Shown in pieces: positions 1 to 9,333 of a DNA stretch of 64,000 nucleotides. Under the pieces are notes generated by a model, which was not told the origin of the DNA, did not search any database, and saw only the letters and a program-made list of their open reading frames with translations. The DNA is from Halomonas sp. KG2 (lineage in GTDB: Bacteria > Pseudomonadota > Gammaproteobacteria > Pseudomonadales > Halomonadaceae): positions 4,278,001 through 4,342,000 of the forward strand of contig CP098528.1 in NCBI GenBank assembly GCA_030440445.1, given 5' to 3'. Position numbers and translations under genes: made by a program. Each line of letters opens with the position of its first letter. Within the stretch, counting starts at the first letter, position 1.

Positions 1-563
1 ATGAAGCCACAGGTAAACGCCTGCCAGCTTACTGGATCTCATTTTTACTGATTTTTGGCTTACCGCTATTAGTGCTCGTTGCTACTGGCGTGCCGGTTAC
101 CTGGGAAATGCCGGAACTGCGCGGCTTTAATTTCCGTGGCGGTATTACGGTAATCCCTGAGTTCCTCGCGCTTTGGCTGGCACTGTCGATTTATACCGCC
201 TCGTTTATTGCTGAAATTGTCCGCTCTGGCATTCAGGCAATTTCGCACGGGCAAACGGAAGCTGCCCAGGCACTAAGCCTGCCACGTAACCTGGTACTTC
301 GTCTGGTGGTTATCCCTCAGGCACTGCGCGTCATTATTCCGCCGCTAACCAGCCAGTACTTGAACTTGATTAAGAACTCGTCGCTGGCAACCGCCATCGG
401 CTATCCCGACCTTGTCTCGGTGTTTGCAGGTACCACGCTGAACCAGACCGGCCAAGCCATTGAGGTCATTGCAATGACCATGGCGGTCTACCTAACCATC
501 AGCCTGCTGGTGTCCATGTTTATGAACTGGTTCAACGCCCGAGTGGCACTGGTTGAACGCTAG
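1..563 (+). CDS. aapQ: Amino-acid ABC transporter permease AapQ, C-terminal part (gene starts before the window)
   Basis: Inner-membrane permease half of a general L-amino-acid importer. The frame is already open at position 3 (first residues EATGKRLPAYW) and runs to TAG at 561-563, so about 186 C-terminal residues are present. They include hydrophobic spans and the EAA cytoplasmic loop (EAAQALSLPRN...IPQALRVIIPP) that docks on the ATPase. It is followed after 21 nt by a second permease and then an ATPase, the gene order of aapQMP/bztBCD operons. The binding protein AapJ should lie upstream, outside the window. The family is clear; substrate breadth is inferred from homologues. Confidence 0.9.
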   Translation, partial: EATGKRLPAYWISFLLIFGLPLLVLVATGVPVTWEMPELRGFNFRGGITVIPEFLALWLALSIYTASFIAEIVRSGIQAISHGQTEAAQALSLPRNLVLRLVVIPQALRVIIPPLTSQYLNLIKNSSLATAIGYPDLVSVFAGTTLNQTGQAIEVIAMTMAVYLTISLLVSMFMNWFNARVALVER

Positions 564-584
564 GCCGACGGTGAGGATATTTAC

Positions 585-1685
585 ATGATCCATAATCAAA
601 CAATTATTAAAGAGCGGCCAGCCCCCAGTAGTTCTGTCGGGGCGGTTGCCTGGCTACGTGCCAATCTGTTCAACGGCCCGATCAATACTATCTTTACCCT
701 AATCGGGCTTTACATACTCTATTTGCTGGTCGTTCCCACCGTTCAGTGGGCGTTTTTGAATGCCGATTGGATAGGTACCACACGGGATGACTGCTCTCGG
801 GAAGGGGCTTGCTGGGTTTTCATCAATGCACGCTTTACCCAATTCATCTACGGCCTGTATCCCCGTGAGGAAATCTGGCGAGCCAACATCGTCTTTGCTG
901 GTTTCTTTACGCTGATAGCTTGGCTGGCCATTCCCCGCCTGCCCCTCAAACGTTGGGTGGCGATATTTGCTCTTGTTGGCTTCCCCATCGTTGCCTATGT
1001 GCTGCTGCACGGCGGCTACTTTGACATGCCTCGCGTGCCTACGCATCGCTGGGGTGGCTTGCTGCTAACCCTGCTGCTGGCTACCGTCGGTATGGTGGGC
1101 GCACTGCCTATCGGCATTGTGCTGGCGCTGGGGCGGCGCTCCAATATGCCCATCGTGAAAAGTTTCTGCGTCGTATTTATCGAGTTTTGGCGCGGAGTAC
1201 CGCTGATTACGGTGCTATTCATGGCCTCGGTAATGCTGCCGCTGTTCCTTCCCTCTGAGATGAATGTAGACCGTTTAGTACGGGCACTGAGCGGCCTAAC
1301 GCTATTCCAAAGCGCCTACATGGCCGAGGTGATTCGTGGTGGCCTGCAAGCCATTCCAAAAGGCCAGGAAGAGGCTGCTGCTGCGCTCGGCATGACCTAC
1401 TGGAAGCGGATGGGGCTGATTGTGCTTCCCCAGGCGCTGAAAATGATGATTCCCGGTATCGTGAATACCTTCATTTCGCTGTTTAAAGACACCACCCTGG
1501 TCATGATCATCGGACTATTTGACCTATTGGGGATCGTGCAAGCGGCGCTGGCCGACTCACGCTGGCTGGGCTTCTCGCTGGAAGGCTATGTCTTTGCCGC
1601 CTTCATGTTCTGGGTCTTCTGTTTCAGCATGTCGCGCTATAGCCAGTATTTAGAACGCAAGCTGCACACCGGCCATAAGCGCTAA
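585..1685 (+). CDS. aapM: Amino-acid ABC transporter permease AapM
   Basis: Second permease of the AapJQMP-type polar amino-acid importer, 366 aa, close to the usual length. The N-terminal third holds membrane spans and a periplasmic loop with a Cys pair (residues C-SREGAC). The C-terminal half is the binding-protein-dependent transport domain with an EAA loop (EEAAAALGMTYWKRMGLIVLP). The PVVVP-like segment LLVVPTVQWAFLNADW near residue 45 is typical of AapM/BztC. The ATG start at 585 lies just after a GAGGAT ribosome site. It is co-directional and tightly spaced with aapQ and aapP, so one transcript is likely. Confidence 0.92.
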   Translation: MIHNQTIIKERPAPSSSVGAVAWLRANLFNGPINTIFTLIGLYILYLLVVPTVQWAFLNADWIGTTRDDCSREGACWVFINARFTQFIYGLYPREEIWRANIVFAGFFTLIAWLAIPRLPLKRWVAIFALVGFPIVAYVLLHGGYFDMPRVPTHRWGGLLLTLLLATVGMVGALPIGIVLALGRRSNMPIVKSFCVVFIEFWRGVPLITVLFMASVMLPLFLPSEMNVDRLVRALSGLTLFQSAYMAEVIRGGLQAIPKGQEEAAAALGMTYWKRMGLIVLPQALKMMIPGIVNTFISLFKDTTLVMIIGLFDLLGIVQAALADSRWLGFSLEGYVFAAFMFWVFCFSMSRYSQYLERKLHTGHKR

Positions 1686-1723
1686 CGCCGCTTTTATTAA
1701 CGATTTTTTAGCAGGATAAAGAC

Positions 1724-2500
1724 ATGACTCAAGCAGCCACCAACATCTCTGGTACCCCTACTTCTGACCTGATGGTTGAAATGCGCGGCGTTAATAAATG
1801 GTACGGCGATTTTCACGTGCTGCGCGATATCGACCTGGAAGTAAAGCGCGGCGAGCGTATCGTTATTTGCGGGCCGTCAGGCTCAGGCAAGTCAACCTTG
1901 ATTCGCTGCATTAACCATCTGGAAGAGCACCAGCAAGGCGATATCGTGGTAGGCGGCGTACCGCTTACCCAAGACGTTAAGCGTATCGAGCAAATCCGCC
2001 GTAGCGTGGGCATGGTATTCCAGCACTTCAACCTCTTCCCTCACTTAACCGTGCTGGAAAACTGCTGTATCGCGCCCATGTGGGTGCAAAAAAAGCCGCG
2101 CCGCGAGGCGGAAGAAATGGCCATGCAGTACTTAGAACGGGTGCGTATTGCGGAACAGGCGCTTAAGTACCCCGGTCAGCTTTCCGGCGGCCAGCAGCAG
2201 CGGGTCGCCATTGCCCGCTCACTGTGCATGCACCCTGACGTCATGCTCTTCGACGAACCAACGTCGGCCCTTGACCCAGAAATGATCAAGGAAGTGCTAG
2301 ACGTCATGGTCGAACTTGCCAATGAAGGCATGACCATGCTGTGTGTGACCCACGAAATGGGCTTTGCCAAAACCGTCGCCGACCGGGTGATTTTTATGGA
2401 CCAAGGGCAAATCATCGAAGAAAACGCACCTGAACCGTTCTTCAATAACCCGCAGTCAGAACGTACCCAGCTATTCTTAAGCCAGATTCTGGGGCACTAA
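1724..2500 (+). CDS. aapP: Amino-acid ABC transporter ATP-binding protein AapP
   Basis: Cytoplasmic ATPase that powers the AapQM permease pair. The 258 aa carry Walker [10 protein letters not shown] (residues 50-58), the Q-loop in [11 protein letters not shown], the signature LSGGQ (153-157), Walker B with DEPTSALDP (177-185) and the switch His in CVTHEMGF. Length and motifs match the PAAT (polar amino acid) ATPase subfamily. The start at 1724 follows an AGCAGGATAAAG ribosome site 38 nt after aapM, and the gene is followed by a strong hairpin that closes the operon. Confidence 0.94.
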   Translation: MTQAATNISGTPTSDLMVEMRGVNKWYGDFHVLRDIDLEVKRGERIVICGPSGSGKSTLIRCINHLEEHQQGDIVVGGVPLTQDVKRIEQIRRSVGMVFQHFNLFPHLTVLENCCIAPMWVQKKPRREAEEMAMQYLERVRIAEQALKYPGQLSGGQQQRVAIARSLCMHPDVMLFDEPTSALDPEMIKEVLDVMVELANEGMTMLCVTHEMGFAKTVADRVIFMDQGQIIEENAPEPFFNNPQSERTQLFLSQILGH

Positions 2501-2530
2501 GTAACGCAATTGGTAAAGCAGTTGATAAAG

Positions 2531-2556
2531 CAATGGGCCTCAGCGAAGGCCCATTG
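2531..2556 (+). terminator. Terminator of the aap operon
   Basis: A perfect 10-bp stem (CAATGGGCCT / AGGCCCATTG) with a 6-nt loop lies 30 nt after the aapP stop. It is followed only by a short T-containing stretch (TTATCT), so termination is likely but may be partial. Confidence 0.7.
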
Positions 2557-2624
2557 TTATCTCAAACGATGCCGATTCATTGCCCGCTCTCCCGCAACCA
2601 CTGCCAGTCCGCACCAGAAACCGA

Positions 2625-3218
2625 CTAACTCCCCAGTGGGGTAATACTGGCAGGCTGCAGGGCAGGTTGCTCGCGGTGTTGCGTCAGCGGTTTATTGGCG
2701 AGTGCTGTGAGCAATATCTGTAGTGGATCGCCATGGCTCACCACCAGCACCGTTTCGCCTTCACAGCGGCGCTCTAGCTCCTCAATCACTGCACACATAC
2801 GCTTGGCAACGTGACTTACCGCCTCCACCTGATGCTGTTGATGGTCAGCATCTTGGGCATCTAACGCCCAGACGTCAGGGTAATGCCGATCCGATTGGCC
2901 ATCGAGCTCACCGAAGTAGCGCTCACGAAGGCGCTCCTCTTTCTCCAGCGTTAAGCCAAACGCTGTAGCGACTCGATCAGCGGTTTGTGTTGTCCGCAAA
3001 AAGTCTGAGTGCACAACTTTGGTGGGCGTCGGCCAACACCATTGTGCAACGGCTGTTGAAAGCTGCTCTTCACCCAAAGATGACAAGCCGAAGTCGCAAA
3101 GCCCACGCCCAGGCGAACTAATAATGAGGCCTTGTTTGTTCGCTTGGCTATGGCCATGGCGCATCAACAGATAGCGATTTCGCCAATGGTAGAAGGCGGC
3201 TGTGAAAGTGTTTGACAT
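2625..3218 (-). CDS. Histidine phosphatase (phosphoglycerate mutase-like) family protein
   Basis: The 197-aa protein has the family's catalytic RHG motif at residues 20-22 (LLMRHGHSQANKQG), a second Arg in DFLRTTQTA, the acid residue in the RERYFGELDG segment and the second catalytic His in VVSHGDPLQ. It probably dephosphorylates a small phosphorylated molecule; the substrate cannot be read from sequence. The frame stays open upstream to 3569, but that extension runs antisense through phnD. I chose the ATG at 3218, about 19 residues before RHG, as in relatives. It is divergent from the phnDCE transporter, so a phosphate-related role is conceivable but unproven. Confidence 0.85.
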   Translation of the reverse strand: MSNTFTAAFYHWRNRYLLMRHGHSQANKQGLIISSPGRGLCDFGLSSLGEEQLSTAVAQWCWPTPTKVVHSDFLRTTQTADRVATAFGLTLEKEERLRERYFGELDGQSDRHYPDVWALDAQDADHQQHQVEAVSHVAKRMCAVIEELERRCEGETVLVVSHGDPLQILLTALANKPLTQHREQPALQPASITPLGS

Positions 3219-3375
3219 ATCTTCGTAATAAACCCTAGATTGAAAGAGATCGTTTTCGAAAAATAAACATCTAGCGCTACAAATGTCCACTTGCGAAACG
3301 TACGCGCAGTAAAAGAAGCGCTGAATTCGATAGTGGATAGCACAACACAAAAATAACGCACATAAGAGGCTAACT

Positions 3376-4365
3376 ATGGAAACATCACGTTTCTGCAAGC
3401 GTCCGCTTGCCATGCTAGCGGCTGCATCACTGCTCCCCTTCGCACTCCTCTCTACCCATGCCTTGGCAGAGTGCGAGCGCGGTGACCTGGATTCACTGTA
3501 CTGCGATGAAAACGGCGACATGGTGGCTGATCGGCCAAGCGACGAGTCTGGATGGGCAAACCCGGACACCCTTATTTTTGCTTATACCCCGGTAGAAGAT
3601 CCGGCCATTTATTCGGATATCTGGCAGCCCTTTATTGATCATCTATCCGAGGTTACCGAACGCGATGTGCGCTTCTTTGCGGTCCAATCTAACGCCGCAC
3701 AAGTCGAAGCCATGCGCAGCGGGCGCTTACACATTGCTGGCTTCTCGACCGGCCCGACTCCTTTTGCCGTTAACTTAGCAGGCGCGGTGCCCTTCGCACT
3801 GATGGGGTCAGATGATGGTCAGTTCGGCTACACCCTGCAGCTATTTACCCATGTAGACTCAGATATTGAGAGCCTGGAAGACCTCAAGGGCAAGCGTGTT
3901 GCCCACACCTCGCCAACGTCCAACTCCGGTAATCTAGCGCCGCGTGCCTTACTGCCAGAGCTTGGCATCACTCCCGAAGAGGATTACGACATCGTTTACT
4001 CGGGCAGCCACGATCAATCGATGTTAGGCGTCGTCGCTCGGGATTACGATGCCGCGCCGGTGGCTTCTGAAGTAGTCGAGCGTATGGCAGCACGTGGTCT
4101 TTACGATGAGGAAGATGTGCGTCTGATCTACGAATCTGACCGTTTCCCCACGACCTCCTATAACTACGCCCATAACTTACACCCGGATCTTGTAGAAAAA
4201 ATCGAGGAAGCCTTCTTTACCTTCGATTTCGTCGGCACCGAGCTTGGCGAGGAGTTTGAAGGCGTCGAAAAGTTTATTCCGATTAATTACAAAGATAACT
4301 GGCAAGTGATTCGTACCATCCAGGCGGCTAATGACGTGAGCTATACACGAGAAAACCTGGAGTAA
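3376..4365 (+). CDS. phnD: Phosphonate/phosphite-type ABC transporter substrate-binding protein
   Basis: Periplasmic binding protein of 329 aa with a Sec signal peptide (residues 1-31, ending in THALA). The mature part shows the PhnD/PtxB fold features: an IFAYTPVEDP segment near residue 57, SGRLHIAGFSTGP, LEDLKGKRVAHTSPTSNSGNLAPRALL (the conserved SPxSxSG ligand-site loop) and a long C-terminal helix region. An AGAGGC ribosome site precedes the ATG. It heads phnC-phnE1-phnE2, from which it is separated by a hairpin, as is common for abundant binding proteins. No C-P lyase, phosphonatase or ptxD genes are in view, so whether it binds phosphonate, phosphite or another anion is unknown. Confidence 0.88.
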   Translation: METSRFCKRPLAMLAAASLLPFALLSTHALAECERGDLDSLYCDENGDMVADRPSDESGWANPDTLIFAYTPVEDPAIYSDIWQPFIDHLSEVTERDVRFFAVQSNAAQVEAMRSGRLHIAGFSTGPTPFAVNLAGAVPFALMGSDDGQFGYTLQLFTHVDSDIESLEDLKGKRVAHTSPTSNSGNLAPRALLPELGITPEEDYDIVYSGSHDQSMLGVVARDYDAAPVASEVVERMAARGLYDEEDVRLIYESDRFPTTSYNYAHNLHPDLVEKIEEAFFTFDFVGTELGEEFEGVEKFIPINYKDNWQVIRTIQAANDVSYTRENLE

Positions 4366-4370
4366 CAACG

Positions 4371-4394
4371 ATTGCGCCGCCCCAGCGGCGCAAT
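4371..4394 (+). terminator. Intercistronic hairpin between phnD and phnC
   Basis: A perfect 10-bp stem (ATTGCGCCGC / GCGGCGCAAT) with a CCCA loop begins 5 nt after the phnD stop. The following T-run is weak. It probably acts as a leaky terminator or 3' stabiliser, so that the binding protein is made in excess of the membrane subunits. Confidence 0.6.
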
Positions 4395-4421
4395 TATTCG
4401 CCTTTCGATGGAAACAATCAC

Positions 4422-5228
4422 ATGCTGGAAATTACCAATCTGGTCAAACGTTATGGCCACAACGAGGCGGTGCTGAAAGGACTCGATCTTAAGGTAGAGG
4501 ACAACAGCGTTGTTTCTATTGTTGGCGCGTCTGGTGCTGGTAAAAGCACCATGCTTCGCTGTATCAATCGCTTAGTAGAACCTACATCGGGCTCTATCAA
4601 ACTCAACGGCACCGAACTGGTGAATGTGAAAGGCGCTGAGTTACGCCGTGCCCGGCGCAAAATTGGCATGGTCTTCCAGGGATTTAACTTACTTGATCGC
4701 CTCACCGTCATGGAGAACGTACTGGCTGGGCGGCTTGGCTACGTTAATCTCTATCAAGCAATCTCGCGTCGCTACCCTCAAGCCGATATAGAGCGCGCAT
4801 TTACCCTTATGGAGCGCGTAGGGATTGCTCATTACGCCAATAAACGTGCCGATGAGCTTTCCGGCGGTGAGCGCCAGCGTGTCGGGGTGGTGCGGGCATT
4901 AATGCAAGAACCCGACCTGTTGCTGGCCGACGAACCAACGGCATCGCTCGACCCACGCACGTCCGAGCAAATAATGATACTGCTGCAGAGCCTTGCCAGT
5001 GAGCTTTCGCTACCGGTATTAATCAATATTCATAACGTTGCGCAAGCAAAAACCTACACTGAGCGCATTGTCGGCTTACGCCACGGCAAAATGATTTTTG
5101 ATGGCGTGCCTGCAGACTTCAACAAAGACGCTCTTGATGCCATTTATGGTGGTATTGAAGCGCCTGATGACGCTATTACCGAGCAGCCCGGTGCCCATGC
5201 TGAGGAGCCACGACATGACGCCGTCTGA
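4422..5228 (+). CDS. phnC: Phosphonate-type ABC transporter ATP-binding protein
   Basis: ATPase of the PhnCDE importer, 268 aa. Walker A GASGAGKST is at residues 35-43, the Q-loop in MVFQGFNLLDRL, signature LSGGE at 146-150, and Walker B plus D-loop DEPTASLDP at 170-178. The PhnC-typical INIHNVAQAKTYTERIVGLRHGKMIFDG follows, with the switch His in NIHN. The C-terminus overlaps the start of phnE1 by 14 nt, implying translational coupling. Family assignment is firm; the transported compound is not known. Confidence 0.92.
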   Translation: MLEITNLVKRYGHNEAVLKGLDLKVEDNSVVSIVGASGAGKSTMLRCINRLVEPTSGSIKLNGTELVNVKGAELRRARRKIGMVFQGFNLLDRLTVMENVLAGRLGYVNLYQAISRRYPQADIERAFTLMERVGIAHYANKRADELSGGERQRVGVVRALMQEPDLLLADEPTASLDPRTSEQIMILLQSLASELSLPVLINIHNVAQAKTYTERIVGLRHGKMIFDGVPADFNKDALDAIYGGIEAPDDAITEQPGAHAEEPRHDAV

Positions 5229-6024
5229 CTCCCCGTCTCCCCCACGCACCTGGAAAAAACCGCCATTCATTGCCAACCCCATCATCCGCTACGGTATTTT
5301 TATTGTCGCTGCGATTTATCTGGTGTGGGCTTTCGGTTCTTTGCCGTTTAACTGGGCGCGCATTTCAGAAGGCTTACCGCGAGCAGCACGCATTTTTAGC
5401 GGGGGTTTTCCACCCAGCCTGGAACGTTACGAGCTGCTACTAACAGGCTTTAAAGAGAGCTTCCAAATTGCCATTCTCGCCACGCTACTAGGCGTTTTTC
5501 TATCGATTCCTTTTGCGGTGATGGCCGCTCGTAACATCGCCCCGATGCCCATTTACGTGATTGGCCGCGCGGTCATTATTATCTCGCGCAGCTTTCACCC
5601 CGTTATCGTGGCTATTTTATTCGTGGCGGCCGTTGGCTTTGGGCCGCTGGCAGGTATTTTAACGCTGACGCTCTACTCCATCGGGTTTGTTGGAAAGCTG
5701 CTAGCAGAAGAGATCGAAGAGATTGACTGGGGGCAGGTAGAAGCCATGCGCGCGGCAGGAGCAGGCTACATTGCCACACTTTATTACGCCGTCTTTCCAC
5801 AAATATTGCCCCGTCAGGTCGGTCTATCGATGTACCAGCTTGATAGCAACCTACGCGCCTCTGCGGTGGTCGGCATCGTCGGCGCAGGCGGTATCGGTGG
5901 CACATTAATGAATGCCTTTGGTCGCTATGATTACGACTTCGCCTTTGCGATTTTACTGGTCATCATTGCGGTTATTTTACTGAGTGAAGGCATCAGCGGC
6001 TGGGTGAGGAAAAAAATATGGTAG
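5215..6024 (+). CDS. phnE: Phosphonate-type ABC transporter permease, first copy
   Basis: Inner-membrane permease of 269 aa. The frame is open from 5098, but the ATG at 5215 has a good GAGGAG ribosome site at 5202-5207 and overlaps phnC by only 14 nt, so I use it. The PhnE features include hydrophobic spans from residue ~25 and the coupling loop around EEIEEIDWGQVEAMRAAGAG...AVFPQILPRQV, followed by the family motif RASAVVGIVGAGGIGG. The downstream gene is a second PhnE-like permease, so the membrane part is probably an E1E2 heterodimer. Confidence 0.9.
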   Translation: MTPSDSPSPPRTWKKPPFIANPIIRYGIFIVAAIYLVWAFGSLPFNWARISEGLPRAARIFSGGFPPSLERYELLLTGFKESFQIAILATLLGVFLSIPFAVMAARNIAPMPIYVIGRAVIIISRSFHPVIVAILFVAAVGFGPLAGILTLTLYSIGFVGKLLAEEIEEIDWGQVEAMRAAGAGYIATLYYAVFPQILPRQVGLSMYQLDSNLRASAVVGIVGAGGIGGTLMNAFGRYDYDFAFAILLVIIAVILLSEGISGWVRKKIW

Positions 6025-6827
6025 ATCACGCTCAGCAACTTGCCGACCGTGTTTGGCATCGCTACGACCGTAAAGGACGCTTAATCCGCTACGCTGTACT
6101 GCTAGGCACACTGATGCTGGTGTTCTGGGCGGTTCGCGATATTGATATTTTCTGGCCCTGGGTATGGGACGCGCCCAACCAAATGTCTAATTTGGCTGCG
6201 CGCATGTGGCCGCCCAGCCCTGCCGGGTTAAGCAATATTCTGAACGCGCTGCTGGAAACGGTACATATCGCGACGTTGGCCACATTTCTGACTATTTTTC
6301 TCGCCTTGCCAGTCGCCTATATCGCCGCCCAGAACACCACCCCCAATCGTGCTTGCCTATGGCTGGGGCGCTTTATTCTAGTCTCCAGCCGCTCGGTTAA
6401 TACGATTATATGGGCGCTGTTATTCGTGGCTATTTTTGGCCCCGGCGTGTTAGCAGGGATTCTGGCGATTGTGTTTCGCTCGATAGGCTTTATTGGCAAA
6501 TTAATGGGTGAAGCCATTGAAGAAATCGACCGTCGCCCGGTGGAAGCGATGGAAGCCACCGGGGCTTCCAAGGCAAAAGTGGTCGCCTACGCCATTGTGC
6601 CCCAGGTAATGCCGGCCTTTTTTGCCATCGTGATTCTGCGCTGGGATATCAACATCCGGGAATCCACCGTGCTGGGACTCGTTGGCGCAGGTGGCATTGG
6701 CGTGATTCTGCAAGGCGCTATTGACACTTTTGCTTGGCCGACAGTCGCGACTATTTTGATCGCGATTATCATCTTAGTACTGATTGGCGAAGCCATTACT
6801 AGCCTACTGCGCAGCAAAGTGCTTTAA
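6018..6827 (+). CDS. phnE: Phosphonate-type ABC transporter permease, second copy
   Basis: Second PhnE-type permease, 269 aa, overlapping the first by 7 nt. It shows the coupling loop EEIDRRPVEAMEATGASKAKVVAYAIVPQVMP and the matching ESTVLGLVGAGGIGVILQ segment. N-terminal membrane spans start near residue 25. Two-permease phn transporters (phnDCE1E2) are common in marine and halophilic proteobacteria and in phosphite and phosphonate systems. No pathway genes follow, so the operon appears to be transport only. Confidence 0.9.
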   Translation: MVDHAQQLADRVWHRYDRKGRLIRYAVLLGTLMLVFWAVRDIDIFWPWVWDAPNQMSNLAARMWPPSPAGLSNILNALLETVHIATLATFLTIFLALPVAYIAAQNTTPNRACLWLGRFILVSSRSVNTIIWALLFVAIFGPGVLAGILAIVFRSIGFIGKLMGEAIEEIDRRPVEAMEATGASKAKVVAYAIVPQVMPAFFAIVILRWDINIRESTVLGLVGAGGIGVILQGAIDTFAWPTVATILIAIIILVLIGEAITSLLRSKVL

Positions 6828-6842
6828 CCCCTTTTTACCTTC

Positions 6843-6873
6843 GCAAGTGTTTGACCAAACGGCAAACGCTTGC
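6843..6873. repeat. Inverted repeat between phnE2 and the host-attachment gene
   Basis: Two 11-nt arms (GCAAGTGTTTG and CAAACGCTTGC) pair with one G-T wobble around a 9-nt loop, 15 nt after the phnE2 stop. There is no T-run after it on the plus strand. It could be a 3' stabiliser for the phn mRNA or an operator for the next gene; neither is proven. Confidence 0.5.
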
Positions 6874-6914
6874 CATGGTTAGAGGGTAACTAACGACAAG
6901 GAGGACGTACGACG

Positions 6915-7346
6915 ATGACCACCTATATCGTGGTAGCTGATGCCGCCCGCGCGCGTATTTTCACCCGTGATGCGTTGAATCTCACTGAGCATGAGAGCCT
7001 TGTACACGCAGCAGGCAGGCTGCACGAAGGTGACTTAATCACCGATCGCCGCGGTGCCGATGTCCATGAATCTACGTCAACCTCATCGCGCTCGTCTGGA
7101 GAAGAAGGCGCTGCCTCGCAGCATGAAAATGAGCTGTTTGCGAAAGAAGTCGCCAAGCGCTTATATGGTGCACGCGTCGATAACAGCATGGAAAAGCTTA
7201 TTATGGTCGCGCCACCGAAATTTCTTGGGCTACTGCGAGAAAAACTCGACAACACCACCCACAAACTGGTCATTCACACGCTTTCGAAAGATTTGAGTAA
7301 AGCTTCTCTGGCCGATATTCAAAATGCCGTTAGCGACTTACGCTAA
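6915..7346 (+). CDS. Host attachment (PF10116) family protein
   Basis: A soluble 143-aa protein of the family named after an Agrobacterium host-attachment factor. Visible family features are the N-terminal YIVVADAARARIF strand, the central polar segment rich in His, Glu and Ser (HESTSTSSRSSGEEG), a FAKEVAKRLYGAR helix and the C-terminal MVAPPKFLGLLREKL motif. An AAGGAGGAC ribosome site lies just before the ATG. The fold resembles release-factor/nuclease-like domains in some relatives, but the biochemical function is not established. There is no signal peptide, so direct surface attachment is doubtful. Confidence 0.8.
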   Translation: MTTYIVVADAARARIFTRDALNLTEHESLVHAAGRLHEGDLITDRRGADVHESTSTSSRSSGEEGAASQHENELFAKEVAKRLYGARVDNSMEKLIMVAPPKFLGLLREKLDNTTHKLVIHTLSKDLSKASLADIQNAVSDLR

Positions 7347-7392
7347 TGCTCTCTACGTCACCCTCGCTTTCCCACTAAGCACGCTTTTCTGC

Positions 7393-7419
7393 TAAAGAAG
7401 TGGTCGCTTTTGCCGATAG
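7393..7419 (+). promoter_or_regulatory. Sigma-28 (FliA) promoter of the first chemoreceptor gene
   Basis: TAAAGAAG, 11 nt, then GCCGATAG: a close match to the flagellar sigma-28 consensus TAAAGTTT-N11-GCCGATAA with exact spacing, 33 nt before the start codon at 7452. It ties this receptor to the motility regulon. Confidence 0.8.
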
Positions 7420-7451
7420 TCGTCTTACCCCTGACGATTTAGAGAGCGACC

Positions 7452-9323
7452 ATGTTTTCGTCCCTGCGAGCCCGCATCTTACTAGCCGCCCTCACGGCCA
7501 TTATTGTAGCCCTCATCATTAATGGCATAGCCAGCTACACCACCGTCAAGCATCACAACAATCAACAAGTAAGCCGTAATCTCAGTGCCGTCGTTAACGG
7601 CAACACCCAGGCAATTAATGAGTGGTTTAACGCTCGCTATACCATGCTGGCCAGCATGGATGATGCTGTTGGCAGCAGCGACCCGCTTGCCGCATTGCGT
7701 CAGTTGGCTGATTCTGGAAGCTTCATGACTGCCTATATGGCTTATCCCTCTACGTCTGATGCTGTTTTTTCTGATAACTGGCAGCCGCCTAGTGATTATG
7801 ACCCTCGCCAACGCCCCTGGTATCAGGATGCTGCCAACGCCAAAGACACCGTTATCACAACACCTTATGTCGATGCCCAAACAGGGGGGTTAATCGTTAC
7901 CTTTGCACGCCCCTTCTATCGTAACGGGCAGCTAGCTGCTGTCATTGGCGCAGACATCACAATTGAAGATGTCATTGATATTGTGGCCAGTATCGCCCCG
8001 ACACCTTCAAGCTTCGGTTTTTTGACGACGGAAGATGGCACGCTCGTGGCGCACCCTGACGCCGCGTTAACGCTTGAGCCGTCCTCAGTGTTGAGCAGCG
8101 ATCTAACCAACGACAGCTTGGCCAAGATTATCCAAGCCGAAGAGCCTCAAGCGCTTGAACTGCAAAACAGTGGCAAGCTGCTGATGGGCAGCACAGTAGG
8201 TGGCAGCAGTGGCTGGCAGTTAGTCGTGGCGCTTGATGAGCACGAAGCCACCGCAGGCCTGCGTGCCATTGCGACTACCTCGATTATCACTTTGCTGATT
8301 GTCGCGGCCATCACCGCCGTTATATTTGGAATCCTGCTTTCATTGATGCTTCGTAGACTGCTTGGCGTGCGCAACGCGATGGATAACATTGCCTCGGGAG
8401 ATGGCGATTTAACCCTACGTTTGCCAGAAGAAGGCAACGATGAAGTGACCCAAATTGCCAGCGCGTTCAACCGTTTTGTCGGCAAAATGGAAGCCGTATT
8501 GGTTGATGTCCGCACGAGCAGTGAAGCGGTTCATCACGCGGCCAACGAAATTGCCATGGGTGGTCAGGATTTATCACGCCGTACCGATAACGCGGCCGCA
8601 AGCCTGCAGCAAACATCTGCGTCGATCGAGGAAATCACCAGCACCGTTCAACACACTGCCGCGTCCGCCCAGCAAGCCAACCAGCTCTCCCATGCAGCAT
8701 CAAACGTTGCAAAGGAAGGCGGTCAAGTGGTGGCCAATGTCGTCACAACGATGGAAGACATTTCTCAAGCCTCTAATAAAATTGGTGAAATTGTCACGCT
8801 GATGAACAGCATTGCCTTCCAAACCAATCTGCTGGCACTCAACGCCTCAGTAGAAGCGGCCCGTGCCGGCGAACATGGCCGCGGCTTTGCCGTGGTGGCC
8901 GACGAGGTGCGCAAACTAGCAGGGCGCAGTAGCGAAGCTGCCAACGATATTCAAAAGCTAATCGAAGACTCACAAAGCAAAGTCAACAATGGCACCTCTC
9001 TGGTACAAAATGCGGGTGCGACGATGCAGGATATTGTTGCCCATATCACCCGTGTTACCGATGTGCTGGAGGAGATTAACGCAGCCACCAGCGAGCAGAG
9101 CGACGGCATTAATCAAGTCAATATTGCCGTTGCCGAGCTTGATCGCATGACCCAGGAAAACGCTGCCATGGTGGAAGAGTCCACTACTGCTGCTGAGCAA
9201 CTGAAAGAGCAAGCGGAGCATCTCGCGGGGACCATAAGCAGCTTTAAACTGTCCCACGCTGCCACGCCTGCTTTGCAAGTGCCCTACCAAACATCTGACA
9301 ACCAACGTCGCCATATCGCCTAG
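7452..9323 (+). CDS. Methyl-accepting chemotaxis protein with dCache sensor (first of three)
   Basis: Transmembrane chemoreceptor of 623 aa. Layout: TM1 at residues ~8-30, periplasmic double-Cache sensor ~35-270, TM2 ~274-300, HAMP ~300-352, and a methyl-accepting signalling coiled coil to ~600. The hairpin tip ([25 protein letters not shown]) contacts CheA/CheW. In the sensor, [11 protein letters not shown]...[11 protein letters not shown] resembles the ligand signature of amino-acid-binding dCache receptors, so an amino-acid ligand is plausible. There is no C-terminal CheR-tethering pentapeptide. The signalling domain is nearly identical to that of the third receptor (11800-13656). A sigma-28 promoter precedes it. 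Confidence 0.92.
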   Translation: MFSSLRARILLAALTAIIVALIINGIASYTTVKHHNNQQVSRNLSAVVNGNTQAINEWFNARYTMLASMDDAVGSSDPLAALRQLADSGSFMTAYMAYPSTSDAVFSDNWQPPSDYDPRQRPWYQDAANAKDTVITTPYVDAQTGGLIVTFARPFYRNGQLAAVIGADITIEDVIDIVASIAPTPSSFGFLTTEDGTLVAHPDAALTLEPSSVLSSDLTNDSLAKIIQAEEPQALELQNSGKLLMGSTVGGSSGWQLVVALDEHEATAGLRAIATTSIITLLIVAAITAVIFGILLSLMLRRLLGVRNAMDNIASGDGDLTLRLPEEGNDEVTQIASAFNRFVGKMEAVLVDVRTSSEAVHHAANEIAMGGQDLSRRTDNAAASLQQTSASIEEITSTVQHTAASAQQANQLSHAASNVAKEGGQVVANVVTTMEDISQASNKIGEIVTLMNSIAFQTNLLALNASVEAARAGEHGRGFAVVADEVRKLAGRSSEAANDIQKLIEDSQSKVNNGTSLVQNAGATMQDIVAHITRVTDVLEEINAATSEQSDGINQVNIAVAELDRMTQENAAMVEESTTAAEQLKEQAEHLAGTISSFKLSHAATPALQVPYQTSDNQRRHIA

Positions 9324-9333
9324 GGATTACACT

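Noticed and set aside
3219-3569. N-terminal extension of the histidine phosphatase antisense to phnD
   Set aside because: The frame is open, but it runs through the signal peptide region of phnD, has no family similarity, and the ATG at 3218 places RHG at the usual distance.
5098-5214. Longer PhnE1 overlapping phnC by 130 nt
   Set aside because: The ATG at 5215 has a strong GAGGAG site and normal overlap; the extension is low-quality sequence from the other frame of phnC.
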